Shown: one piece after another, positions 42,704 to 51,533 of the stretch | Layout: every line of letters begins with the position of its first letter | How positions within the stretch are numbered: the first letter of the stretch is position 1 | DNA from: Candidatus Korobacter versatilis | GTDB lineage: Bacteria > Acidobacteriota > Terriglobia > Terriglobales > Acidobacteriaceae | Assembly: GCA_016185395.1 (NCBI GenBank) | Contig: JACPNR010000009.1 | Coordinates: 1-64,000 of the forward strand | Direction of reading: 5' to 3' | DNA length: 64,000 nt | Program-made: the position numbers and the translations under genes | Notes under the pieces: generated by a model | Seen by the model: only the letters and a program-made list of their open reading frames with translations | Told to the model about the DNA's origin: nothing | Database searches by the model: none

Positions 42704-43753
42704 ATGCTCATCGTGATGCAGGCGCACGCCACTGAAGAACAGGTGCGCGCGGTCTGCGACAAAGTCTCGTCCCTCGGCCTGAAGGCGCACCCTATCCCGG
42801 GAGCGCAGCGCACCGCCATCGGCATCACCGGCAACCAGGGCGCGGTCGAGATCGGCGTGTTCGACGATATGGCCGGAGTCGGCGAGGTCATCCGCGTCTC
42901 CAAGCCCTACAAGCTCGTCAGCCGCGACATCAAGGAAGACAACACCATCATCCGTTTCCCTGCCCTCGACGCCTCCATCGGCGGCCAGGAGTTGGCCATC
43001 ATGGCCGGACCGTGTGCCATCGAGAGCCGCGAACAGGCATTCACCGTGGCAGAGCGCGTTCGCCGTGCGGGCGCAAAATTCTTTCGCGGCGGCGCCTACA
43101 AGCCCCGGACTTCTCCGTATTCGTTTCAAGGACTCGGCGAGGAAGGCCTGCGCATCATGGCCGAGGTCCGCGACAAGTTCGGCATGGTCATCGTGACCGA
43201 GGCCATCGACCACGAGTCGCTCGACCTGGTGGAGCAATATGCGGACGTCATCCAGATCGGCGCGCGCAACATGCAGAACTTCTCGCTGCTCAAGAAAGCC
43301 GGGCGCGCGCAGAAGCCCGTGCTGCTCAAGCGCGGCATGTCCGCCACGCTCGAAGAGTTCCTCATGGCGGCGGAGTACGTGATGGCCGAAGGCAACTACA
43401 ACATCATCCTGTGCGAGCGCGGCGTGCGTACCTTTGCCGACCATACCCGCAACACGCTCGACCTCTCGCTCGTCCCCGCCGTGCAGCGCCTGAGCCATTT
43501 GCCCATCGTCGTGGACCCGAGCCACGGCACCGGCAAGCGCAACAAAGTCCTGCCGCTCTCGCGTGCGTCCATCGCCGTGGGCGCCGACGGCCTGATGGTG
43601 GAGGTGCACAACGATCCCGACCGCGCGCTCTCTGACGGGCCGCAGTCCATCTTCCCCGATCAGTTCGACCAGTTGATGAACGAAGTGCGGCAGATCGCTG
43701 GCGTCGTCCACCGGAGCGTTGCAGCGCAGCAGGCAGTCGCCGCCGTCCGATAA
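42704..43753 (+). CDS. 3-deoxy-7-phosphoheptulonate synthase with ferredoxin-like domain
   Basis: DAHP synthase joins phosphoenolpyruvate and erythrose-4-phosphate, the first step towards aromatic amino acids. The 349-residue protein has an N-terminal ferredoxin-like regulatory domain (about 1-68) and then the barrel. Barrel landmarks are [12 protein letters not shown] (metal Cys), [31 protein letters not shown] and [11 protein letters not shown] (metal His). This arrangement matches the Thermotoga-type AroF/AroG family. GGGAG precedes the ATG. Together with aroK it covers two shikimate steps in the window. Confidence 0.93.
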   Translation: MLIVMQAHATEEQVRAVCDKVSSLGLKAHPIPGAQRTAIGITGNQGAVEIGVFDDMAGVGEVIRVSKPYKLVSRDIKEDNTIIRFPALDASIGGQELAIMAGPCAIESREQAFTVAERVRRAGAKFFRGGAYKPRTSPYSFQGLGEEGLRIMAEVRDKFGMVIVTEAIDHESLDLVEQYADVIQIGARNMQNFSLLKKAGRAQKPVLLKRGMSATLEEFLMAAEYVMAEGNYNIILCERGVRTFADHTRNTLDLSLVPAVQRLSHLPIVVDPSHGTGKRNKVLPLSRASIAVGADGLMVEVHNDPDRALSDGPQSIFPDQFDQLMNEVRQIAGVVHRSVAAQQAVAAVR

Positions 43754-43767
43754 GGCCCGGTTCCAAA

Positions 43768-43850
43768 CATCCCCGAGCACAGCGAGCGAGCCCTATGCTC
43801 ACGAAAATTCGTGGTTGGGTAGGGATTCCTCGGCCGTCGGCCTGGGAATG
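43768..43850. repeat. Palindromic element PAL-A, copy 2, overlapping a lipoprotein start
   Basis: This copy aligns over its whole length with 31763-31842: CCCCGAGC, AGCGAG, GAGCCCTAT, CACGAA and GGTAGGG recur at matching spacing. The right arm is more diverged. It begins 15 bp after the DAHP synthase stop and covers the ATG (43795) and about 18 codons of the next gene. Confidence 0.7.
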
Positions 43851-44979
43851 TGTTCGAGCGACCGCGCTGCTGCTGCTCGTGTTTTTCCTTCTTTCCTGCG
43901 ACCCCAAGCTTCCCAACTATCCGCCCGCCTACCGCGAGTACGCCTACGTGACGAATGGCGCGAGCGACAGCGTGAGCGTGATCGACCTGCTCCACTTCCG
44001 TCTCGAGAAGAGCGTTGCCGTTGGAAAAGGCCCCACCGGCGTGGCGGTGAATCCGATGAAGAACGAGGTCTATATCGTCAACTCGGATTCCGCCAACGTG
44101 AGCGTGCTCGATGCCGAGACCAACGCGATTACGTTCACCATCGGCGTGCACGGCCATCCTTATTTCATCGACGTCTCCGCCGACGGCAAGCGCGCCTACG
44201 TTGCGAACTCCGGCTCAGCCAACGTCAGCGTGCTCGACCTCGACCGGCACACGTTGCTCGCTACCATCGGCGTGGGCGCGCAACCCGGCCTCGCGCGCGT
44301 CTCGCCGGATGGCGCTACCGTGGTGGTGACGAATCGCGCCGGCAATTCCGTCTCTCTCATCGACGCCGCGAAGCTCGCGGTGCGGGCGACCGTGCCGGTG
44401 TGCCAGTCGCCCGAGCAGATCGCCATCCTGCCCGATTCCACCAAAGCCTTCGTGTCCTGCTCGGCCTCGAACCAGGTCGCGGCCATCGACTTGAAAAGCG
44501 GCACTGTGCTGGCGCTGCTCGACGTGGGCCAGTCGCCTGTGAGCCTCACGCTCAAGCCCGATGGCGGCCAGCTCTTCGTGGAGAACTTCGGTTCGCAGTC
44601 CATCTCGGACATCAACACGCAGACGAACGAGGTCGGCGGCACGTACCTGATCGGGCAAGGCCCGGTGCGCGGCGTGGTCTCGACCGACAACGCACGACTC
44701 TACGTCAGCAACTTCGGCTCCGATTCGGTGGCCGTCTACACCATCACCACCGGCAAGGTGACCGCGTCGGTGCAGGTCGGCTCGAAGCCAGACGCGCTCG
44801 CACTCACGCCAAACCAAACCTATCTTCTCGTTTGCGACACCGCCGCCGGCGACGTGGCGGTCGTGCGCACCCGCGTCACCTCCACCAGTATCCCCGTGCT
44901 GCTGACGATGATCCCGGTGGGACGCGAGCCGCGACAGATCGCGGTAAAGAACTTCATGCTGCGCAAACCGCCGCGATAG
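43795..44979 (+). CDS. YncE-like beta-propeller lipoprotein
   Basis: The product (394 residues) is a lipoprotein with lipobox LLSC (Cys35). It is followed by about seven YVTN-type beta-propeller blades such as EYAYVTNGASDSVSVIDL, VYIVNSDSANVSVLD and LYVSNFGSDSVAVYTI. Such surface or periplasmic propellers bind partners or cofactors of unknown kind. No alternative ATG/GTG/TTG gives a full signal peptide, so the start lies inside palindromic element PAL-A copy 2, which encodes roughly the first 18 residues. Confidence 0.83.
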   Translation: MLTKIRGWVGIPRPSAWECVRATALLLLVFFLLSCDPKLPNYPPAYREYAYVTNGASDSVSVIDLLHFRLEKSVAVGKGPTGVAVNPMKNEVYIVNSDSANVSVLDAETNAITFTIGVHGHPYFIDVSADGKRAYVANSGSANVSVLDLDRHTLLATIGVGAQPGLARVSPDGATVVVTNRAGNSVSLIDAAKLAVRATVPVCQSPEQIAILPDSTKAFVSCSASNQVAAIDLKSGTVLALLDVGQSPVSLTLKPDGGQLFVENFGSQSISDINTQTNEVGGTYLIGQGPVRGVVSTDNARLYVSNFGSDSVAVYTITTGKVTASVQVGSKPDALALTPNQTYLLVCDTAAGDVAVVRTRVTSTSIPVLLTMIPVGREPRQIAVKNFMLRKPPR

Positions 44980-45078
44980 TCGTTAGCGCAGCCACGAGCA
45001 GCCGGACTGGGATTTCCGAAGCACGGAACTGCCGAGGTGCCGAATTGTTTTCAATCCCGCAATTCCGCAATCGTTCGG

Positions 45079-45084
45079 TATGCT
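45079..45084 (+). promoter_or_regulatory. Possible -10 box for leaderless murB transcript
   Basis: TATGCT ends 7 nt before the ATG at 45092. The earlier in-frame ATG at 45080 lies inside this box, so if the box is real, initiation is at 45092. Confidence 0.3.
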
Positions 45085-45091
45085 TGCGCCA

Positions 45092-46147
45092 ATGAACATT
45101 GCAGAAAACATCCCGCTTGCGCCGCTCACTACGTTCCGCGTTGGGGGCGCGGCGCGCTGGTTCGCCGAAGCGCGCAGCGCTGAAGAAGTGCTGCGAGCGG
45201 TGGACACGGCGCGCGCCAACAACTGGCGTCTCTTCGTCCTCGGCGGCGGCAGCAACCTGGTGGTCGCGGATACCGGTTTCCACGGCCTCGTCCTGCGCAT
45301 CGCCATCACCGGCATCGACGACAAGATGGAAGACGGCAAGCGCGTGTTCGAGGCCGGCGCGGGAGAAGACTGGGACAAACTCGTCGCCCACGCGGTCGCG
45401 CGCGATTGCGCCGGCGTGGAATGCCTGAGCGGCATCCCAGGAACCGTCGGCGGCACGCCCGTGCAGAACGTGGGTGCGTACGGTCAGGAAGTCGCCGACA
45501 CCATCAGCGCCGTCCAGGTCTTCGACATGCAGCGCGGCGTCGTACGCGACATCTGCGCCGAAGCGTGCGGCTTCGGCTATCGCACGTCCATCTTCAATAC
45601 CAGCGAGCGCGGGCGCTTCATCGTGCTGAAAGTCTCTTATGCGCTTCGACCGGGCGGCGTGCCGACCCTGGAGTACGCCGACCTGAAGAAGCACTTCGCC
45701 GGAAGCGACGGCACGCCGACGCTCGCCGCCGTGCGTGACGCCGTCCGGCAGATACGCCACTCCAAGGCGATGGTCATCGTCGAAGGCGACCCGGACTGCC
45801 GCAGCGCCGGCTCGTTCTTCAAGAACCCCATCGTCGACGGGGCGACCGACGCGCGCATCCAGCAAGTCGCCACCGAACGCGGCCTCACCCCGCCTCGCTT
45901 CGCCACGCCCGAAGGCACGAAGCTCTCCGCCGCCTGGCTCGTCGAGCAGTCGGGATTCCACAAGGGATACACGCGTGGCGCGGTCGGACTCTCGTCGAAG
46001 CACACCTTGGCCATCGTGAACCGCGGTGGGGCCAAAGCCACCGAGATCGTAGCGCTCAAGGATGAAATACAGCAGCGCGTCCACGGGACGTGGGGCATCG
46101 ATCTCCATCCCGAGCCGGTCTTCGTCGGCTTCGACGACGCGCCTTAG
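45092..46147 (+). CDS. murB: UDP-N-acetylenolpyruvoylglucosamine reductase
   Basis: MurB reduces UDP-GlcNAc-enolpyruvate to UDP-MurNAc using FAD and NADPH. The 351-residue chain has PLTTFRVGGAARW, the FAD loop GGGSNLVVAD, SGIPGTVGGTPVQNVGAYG, the active-site serine region GSFFKNPIV and LSSKHTLAIVNRGGA. The ending GIDLHPEPVFVG is normal. I prefer ATG 45092 to 45080 because of the possible -10 box, with four residues of difference. It stands away from other mur genes. Confidence 0.95.
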   Translation: MNIAENIPLAPLTTFRVGGAARWFAEARSAEEVLRAVDTARANNWRLFVLGGGSNLVVADTGFHGLVLRIAITGIDDKMEDGKRVFEAGAGEDWDKLVAHAVARDCAGVECLSGIPGTVGGTPVQNVGAYGQEVADTISAVQVFDMQRGVVRDICAEACGFGYRTSIFNTSERGRFIVLKVSYALRPGGVPTLEYADLKKHFAGSDGTPTLAAVRDAVRQIRHSKAMVIVEGDPDCRSAGSFFKNPIVDGATDARIQQVATERGLTPPRFATPEGTKLSAAWLVEQSGFHKGYTRGAVGLSSKHTLAIVNRGGAKATEIVALKDEIQQRVHGTWGIDLHPEPVFVGFDDAP

Positions 46148-46232
46148 CCTCCCTCAAGATTTGCATTGACCCGTCGCAGCCGGCCTCCATACCATGGCGC
46201 ACCCCCTTCGACACTCCTACTTGGAGGTCCCA

Positions 46233-47876
46233 ATGCGTCGCCTTCCGTTGCTTCTTCTGCTGATCGCAAGCTCCACGGGATTGTTTGCCCAGTCCGCCGG
46301 AAAGGTGGACCGCCTCGTCCCCGCGGGATTCATCGCGCGCGGCGCCAACAGCGCCGAAGCCAAGCAGGCCGACCCGGTGCAGTGGAACGACATCCTGCGC
46401 ACCAACGACGCCGGACGCATGCGCGTGGCGCTCGAGGATGGCTCCATGCTCTCCATCGGCGCGCACAGCGAGTTGCGCGTCGTGAAGCACGACGTGCAAT
46501 CGAACCAAACTCTCATCGAGATGCTTTACGGCAAGGCGCGCGCCAACGTCGTGCCCATCCGCAAGAACGGCGGCAGCTTCCAGGTGCGCACACCGACGGC
46601 GGTCATCGGCGTACTCGGCACCACGGTTACCGTCGAGACCACGCTCATGGACCGCGCTTCGGTGCAGTCGGTCGGAACGGTCACGAGGGAGGACATCCAG
46701 AACCTGCCAACGTCACGCCAAAACATCTCCGACCTGTTGCAGCTCGCGCCCGGCGCCATGCCCGACAAGAACGCGCCGGACAAGCCCAGCATCATGGACT
46801 ACAGCGTCGTCGACGGCACCATCGTCACCAGCCTCGACCACATCGTCGGCGTGCGCAACATCGATCCCGAGATCGTGAAGACGGTCTTCCTGTTGCCGGG
46901 CCAGTACACCTACGTCGGCCGAGGCCAACCCCCCACCGATCCGCAGTTCGGCAACCCGCACGCCGAAGACTGCTCGAAACCCGGAGTCTGCGACTGCACG
47001 GGTTCCTCCTGTTCCGACTTCTATTCCAACGCGCAACCGCAGGTCGACAAATCGCGTGCCGAACGGCCTGCGTTGACGCAGAAGGGCGTCCGCTTCCCGG
47101 CCATATGCGATTTCGAGAGCCTAACCGTTGCACTCGACAACGCGACGGCGGCCACAGGCCCCGGCCACTCCGGAGTGTCACGCGTCTTCGCTGACCAGAT
47201 CCATTACGAGATCACTGGGCGCGGAACCTCGACCGGCAACGTGTTCGACGTGACCGTAGAGAACGATAGCGAGTGCCCGCTCAAGCTGCAGATCCCGGCC
47301 GGCGTCGTGCTCGAGCCCACGGGATACACCGAACGTCTGGTCAAAGGCATCCTCCTGGGCGGCGGCATGCCTCCGCTCAAGGATTACCAAGTGATGATCG
47401 CCGAGGGCGGTTTCGGCGAGGTTCCAGCGCAAGGCGGCGCGTCTGACCTGCCCGTGATGTATTACTTTTTGCCTCCGGGCACTGAAAAAACGACCTTCAC
47501 GCTGCGCGGCTACTGCCTCGAAATCCACAAACTCGCGCCGCACCAGAAGACGAAGTACAAGTTCGCCGACGCGGACGAGGCGAAGCGCCTCTCCGCTCCC
47601 AACCTGAAGATCATGGAGACCGCCAACAAACTCTTCTTCACCGGCCAGGCGAACCCGCCCAACGCCTCGCTCGACAGCCTGGTGCAGTGGTCGCTATGGG
47701 CGAGCCGCGAAGGCCTTACCGACGGCAAAAAGTTCGAAGAGCAGTACGTCGGTCTCGTCGAGCGCAACTACAAGGCGCAGAACAAGAAGTTTGATAAGAA
47801 GACCAAGGAGAACGTGGAGCAGGTCGCGCAAGGATTCTGGCCGTACGTGCAGAAAGTCCTCGCCGCCTCGAAGTAA
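46233..47876 (+). CDS. Secreted FecR-domain protein with TonB-plug-like insert
   Basis: This exported 547-residue protein starts at an ATG behind TTGGAGG. It has a signal peptide (1-19) and a FecR-like beta domain (about 25-225) with MRVALEDGSMLSIGAHSEL and FQVRTPTAVIGVLGTTVTV. Residues 143-175 (VQSVGTVTREDIQNLPTSRQ...) resemble the plug motif of acidobacterial TonB-dependent receptors. A four-Cys cluster lies at 247-260, followed by an unrecognised C-terminal half with an alpha-helical end. No FecI-type sigma gene or receptor lies next to it. Confidence 0.72.
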   Translation: MRRLPLLLLLIASSTGLFAQSAGKVDRLVPAGFIARGANSAEAKQADPVQWNDILRTNDAGRMRVALEDGSMLSIGAHSELRVVKHDVQSNQTLIEMLYGKARANVVPIRKNGGSFQVRTPTAVIGVLGTTVTVETTLMDRASVQSVGTVTREDIQNLPTSRQNISDLLQLAPGAMPDKNAPDKPSIMDYSVVDGTIVTSLDHIVGVRNIDPEIVKTVFLLPGQYTYVGRGQPPTDPQFGNPHAEDCSKPGVCDCTGSSCSDFYSNAQPQVDKSRAERPALTQKGVRFPAICDFESLTVALDNATAATGPGHSGVSRVFADQIHYEITGRGTSTGNVFDVTVENDSECPLKLQIPAGVVLEPTGYTERLVKGILLGGGMPPLKDYQVMIAEGGFGEVPAQGGASDLPVMYYFLPPGTEKTTFTLRGYCLEIHKLAPHQKTKYKFADADEAKRLSAPNLKIMETANKLFFTGQANPPNASLDSLVQWSLWASREGLTDGKKFEEQYVGLVERNYKAQNKKFDKKTKENVEQVAQGFWPYVQKVLAASK

Positions 47877-47900
47877 CCGCTCAATATGCGACCATAGGCC

Positions 47901-49118
47901 ATGCCCTTGGCCGCCATGCCCACGGAAGCAGCACGGACCGCGCCCGAGCCTGGAGCGCGCCCGCGCATCCGCTTCGACCGCAACGAATTCTCCGGCGCCT
48001 TCGGCGACATCGGCACCGACTTCCCTCTTATCACCGGCATGATCCTCGCGGCCGGGCTGAACCCCGCCAGCGTCCTCACCATGTTCGGCGCGATGCAGGT
48101 CCTCACCGGACTGCTCTACGGCATGCCCATGCCGGCGCAACCGCTCAAGGCCATGGCGGTGCTCGTCATCAGCCAGAAAGCGAGCGGACCGGTGTTGTAC
48201 GGCGCAGGCCTGGCCATCGGCCTCATCATGCTCGTGCTCGCGTCGACCGGATTGCTGACGGTCCTCGCCAACGCCGTCCCGAAGTCGGTCGTCCGCGGCA
48301 TCCAGTTCGGGCTTGGCCTGCAACTCGCCACGCTCGCGCTGCGCGACTACGTCCCGGCGGAAGGGACCTCCGGGTTCCTGCTCGCCGGCGCGGCATTCCT
48401 GCTCACGCTGCTGCTGCTCGGAAACCGCCGCTTCCCTCCTGCCCCGTTCGTCCTCGCACTCGGATTCGCGTTCGCCCTGCTTTTCCGCGTCCACCCGAAG
48501 CTACTCATCGAGGGCATCCAGTTCGTGCCGCCTGCGGTCTACGTGCCCACGCGCAACGACATCTGGGTGGGACTCTACCTGCTTGCCATCCCGCAGCTCG
48601 CGCTCTCGTTCGGTAACTCCATCCTTGCCTCGCGCCAGGTCGCTGCCGACCTTTTTCCGGACCGTCCGCTCTCCATCCGCAAGATCGGACTCACCTATTC
48701 CCTGATGAACCTCATCAACCCGTTCTTCGGCGGCGTGCCCACCTGCCACGGCTCCGGCGGCATCGCCGGCCACTACACCTTCGGGGCGCGCACCGGAGGC
48801 TCGGTCATCATCTACGGCTTCTTCTACCTGATACTCGGGCTCTTCTTCTCGCTCGCTTTCCAGCAGGTCATCCCGCTGTTCCCGCGGCCGGTGCTGGGCG
48901 TCATGCTGCTGTTCGAGGCGCTGGCTTTGATGCTGCTCTGCCGGGACATGGCCGCTTCCGTCGCCGACTTGGCCGTGGTCCTCGTCGTTGGCGTGAGCGC
49001 TCTCGCACTCCCCTACGGATACGTCGTCGGGCTGCTGCTCGGCCTTCTCCTGCACTACCTGCTTCTCTCGCGGTTGCGGCGGTTGAGCCGCACCGATTGC
49101 GCGGCGGGCATCCAATAG
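47901..49118 (+). CDS. MOT1-type molybdate/sulfate transporter
   Basis: This 405-residue protein has about eleven spans and both signatures of the MOT1 (SulP-related) group: GMPMPAQPLKAMAVL in the first half and PTCHGSGGIAGHYTFGARTGG in the second. GAFGDIGTDFPLI opens the transport fold. MOT1 proteins take up molybdate with high affinity in plants and algae; bacterial members are presumed to do likewise. The molybdoenzyme gene msrP lies 3.7 kb downstream. The start could be 47901 or 47916. Confidence 0.85.
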   Translation: MPLAAMPTEAARTAPEPGARPRIRFDRNEFSGAFGDIGTDFPLITGMILAAGLNPASVLTMFGAMQVLTGLLYGMPMPAQPLKAMAVLVISQKASGPVLYGAGLAIGLIMLVLASTGLLTVLANAVPKSVVRGIQFGLGLQLATLALRDYVPAEGTSGFLLAGAAFLLTLLLLGNRRFPPAPFVLALGFAFALLFRVHPKLLIEGIQFVPPAVYVPTRNDIWVGLYLLAIPQLALSFGNSILASRQVAADLFPDRPLSIRKIGLTYSLMNLINPFFGGVPTCHGSGGIAGHYTFGARTGGSVIIYGFFYLILGLFFSLAFQQVIPLFPRPVLGVMLLFEALALMLLCRDMAASVADLAVVLVVGVSALALPYGYVVGLLLGLLLHYLLLSRLRRLSRTDCAAGIQ

Positions 49119-49264
49119 CAGAGAGACGAAGCCGGCTGCAGCTCTGCTGCTTTGACCACAACTTTCACGCTGCCGGGGTGTTTAATAGAGTGTTGGGCTA
49201 CGTTCTCTGCGCTCGTAAGGTATTCATAAGCAAGCTGTTCATACCAAAGCCTCGAAGGACGCCG

Positions 49265-50719
49265 ATGCTGACGAAACGCAATCTCCTGATCCTCGGTCTG
49301 GTTCTGGTCGGAATCGCCATCCTGGCAGCCTTCAAGTTCCGTGGCGGCAACGACCAGCAGTACTTCACCTCCAAGGTGGAAAAAGGCGACATCCGCCAGG
49401 TCGTCGACGCCACCGGCACCATCAACGCCGTCACCACCGTGCAGGTGGGGTCGCAGGTTTCCGGCACCATCGCCAAGCTCAACGTGGACTTCAACTCCCA
49501 CGTGAAGAAGGGGCAGGTCATCGCCCAGATCGATTCTTCTCTCTTCCAAGGAGCGGTGCAGCAGGCGAGTGCTGATCTCGAAAGCGCGCGCGCTAATCTC
49601 GCCGCCGCCCGAGCGAACGCCGAAAAATCGAAAGCCAACGCCGCGCAGGCCACAGCGGACTACAACCGGACGCAGGCCCTCTCCAAAGAAGGCGTGATGA
49701 GCCAGCAGCAACTGGATGTCTCTCGCGCCGCCGCCCAATCCGCCACCGCGCAAGTGAGCGCCGACCAGTCCGCCGTGGCGCAGGCGCAGGGCCAAGTCGC
49801 GCAGAAGGCCGCCGCGCTCGGCGTCGCGCAAACGAACCTGAGCCACACCACCATCATCGCGCCCATCGACGGCGTAGTCGTCGCGCGTTCGGTCGACGTC
49901 GGACAGACGGTCGCCGCGTCCCTGCAGGCGCCCACGCTGTTCACCATCGCCGAGGACCTCACCAAGATGCAGGTCTACGCCAAAACGGACGAGAGCGACG
50001 TCGGCCAGATCCGTCCCGGACAACGCGTCAGCTTCAAAGTCGACGCCTTCCCCAACCAGACTTTCTATGGCCAGGTGCTGCAGGTGCGCATGAACCCGAC
50101 GACCGTGCAGAACGTGGTGACCTACGACACCGTCGTCAACTTCGATAATCCTGACATGAAGCTTTTCCCCGGCATGACCGCGTACGTCACCATCCCGGTC
50201 GCGCAAGCCAACGACGTGATCAAGGTCCCCAACGGCGCGTTGCGTTACAAGCCCGACCTCCCCGCCGACCAGGTCCGCGCACTCTATAAGAAGTACGGCA
50301 TCGACTTCGGCAGCATGCAGCGGCAAGCCTCAGCGGGCCAGGGACAACCCGTCGACGTGCAGCAATCGGCGCAGGGCGGCGGACAAGCCAAAGCCGGCTC
50401 CGGCGGCGGACGCCGCTATCAGCGGCCGAGTGCTCCCGGTGGCGGCGAACCGGCAACGCAGGAAGCCGGTGGCGCCATGCCGCAGGCGCGCGAGCGCCGG
50501 CAGGACGTGGCCATCGTATGGAAGCTGCTGCCCGATAAATCCATCGAGCCGGTGCAGATCAAGACTGGCATCACCGACCACACCGTGACCGAACTCTCGC
50601 AGGCCCTGCGCGGCCAGCTGAACGAGGGTGACGAGGTCATCACCGGCTCCTCGAAGAGCGGCGGCCAGAGCGGCGCCGCCCGCGCGCCCGGAGCCCCCGG
50701 AGCAACGCGCGGCCGGTAA
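49265..50719 (+). CDS. MacA-like periplasmic adaptor subunit (HlyD family)
   Basis: MacA-type proteins link an inner-membrane ABC exporter to an outer-membrane channel. The 484-residue protein has an N-terminal anchor (6-24), split lipoyl halves (GTINAVTTVQVGSQVSGTI and IIAPIDGVVVARSVDVGQTV) flanking an Ala/Gln-rich coiled-coil hairpin (about 95-185), and then barrel domains. Residues 345-412 form an unusual Gly/Gln/Ala-rich low-complexity insert. ATP-binding and permease genes follow at once. The ATG at 49265 is favoured; the longer upstream frame lacks a signal sequence. Confidence 0.9.
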   Translation: MLTKRNLLILGLVLVGIAILAAFKFRGGNDQQYFTSKVEKGDIRQVVDATGTINAVTTVQVGSQVSGTIAKLNVDFNSHVKKGQVIAQIDSSLFQGAVQQASADLESARANLAAARANAEKSKANAAQATADYNRTQALSKEGVMSQQQLDVSRAAAQSATAQVSADQSAVAQAQGQVAQKAAALGVAQTNLSHTTIIAPIDGVVVARSVDVGQTVAASLQAPTLFTIAEDLTKMQVYAKTDESDVGQIRPGQRVSFKVDAFPNQTFYGQVLQVRMNPTTVQNVVTYDTVVNFDNPDMKLFPGMTAYVTIPVAQANDVIKVPNGALRYKPDLPADQVRALYKKYGIDFGSMQRQASAGQGQPVDVQQSAQGGGQAKAGSGGGRRYQRPSAPGGGEPATQEAGGAMPQARERRQDVAIVWKLLPDKSIEPVQIKTGITDHTVTELSQALRGQLNEGDEVITGSSKSGGQSGAARAPGAPGATRGR

Positions 50720-50738
50720 CGCTGCGAAAGTGAAAGCC

Positions 50739-51530
50739 ATGGCCACGTTCATCGAACCCGGGATCACGGACCGACCGAGCTTCATCGCCGGCGAGTCCGT
50801 CATCCAGATCGTCGACGTCCACAAGACGTATGAGATGGGTGAGCAAAAGGTGCACGCCCTGCGCGGCGTCTCCACCGAGATCCGGCGCAGCGAGTTCGTC
50901 GCCATCATGGGCGCGAGCGGCAGCGGGAAGTCCACCTTCATGAACATCCTGGGCTGCCTCGACAAGCCCACCAGCGGGCACTACCTCCTCGAAGGCACCG
51001 ACGTCTCTGAGCTGACCAAGCGCGACCTCGCGAAGATCCGCAATCAGAAGATCGGTTTCGTCTTTCAGGGATTCAACCTGCTTTCGCGCACCACCGCCCT
51101 CGAGAACACCGAACTGCCCACGCTCTACGCGCAGCTTCCAAAAGAAGAACGCGCGAAGCGCGCCCGCGAAGCGCTCGCCATGGTCGGGCTCGCCGACCGC
51201 GAAGACCACTTCCCGTCGCAGCTCTCCGGGGGACAGCAGCAGCGTGTTGCCATCGCACGCGCGCTCGTGAACCGCCCCGCCATCCTGCTCGCCGACGAGC
51301 CCACCGGCAACCTCGACAGCCGCACCTCGGTCGAGATCATGGACATCTTCCAGAAGCTCAACGAGGAGCGCGGCATCACCATCGTGCTCGTCACGCACGA
51401 GACTGACATCGCCCAGTTCGCCAAGCGCAACATCATCTTCCGCGACGGCAAGATCAAGACCGACACCACCGTCGCCAACCGGCCGCGCGCCACCGAAGTG
51501 CTGCGCACCATGCCGACGGTAGAGGACTAG
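50739..51530 (+). CDS. MacB/LolD-type ABC transporter ATP-binding protein
   Basis: This 263-residue ATPase powers the pump. Walker A is GASGSGKST (58-66), then a Q-loop (GFVFQGFNLL), signature LSGGQQQRVAIARAL, Walker B ILLADEPTGNLDS and the switch His in LVTHE. The LENTELPTLYA segment is typical of the MacB/LolD group. It follows macA by 19 bp and precedes the permease by 3 bp. In E. coli MacB, ATPase and permease are one chain; here they are separate. Confidence 0.93.
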   Translation: MATFIEPGITDRPSFIAGESVIQIVDVHKTYEMGEQKVHALRGVSTEIRRSEFVAIMGASGSGKSTFMNILGCLDKPTSGHYLLEGTDVSELTKRDLAKIRNQKIGFVFQGFNLLSRTTALENTELPTLYAQLPKEERAKRAREALAMVGLADREDHFPSQLSGGQQQRVAIARALVNRPAILLADEPTGNLDSRTSVEIMDIFQKLNEERGITIVLVTHETDIAQFAKRNIIFRDGKIKTDTTVANRPRATEVLRTMPTVED

Positions 51531-51533
51531 CCC

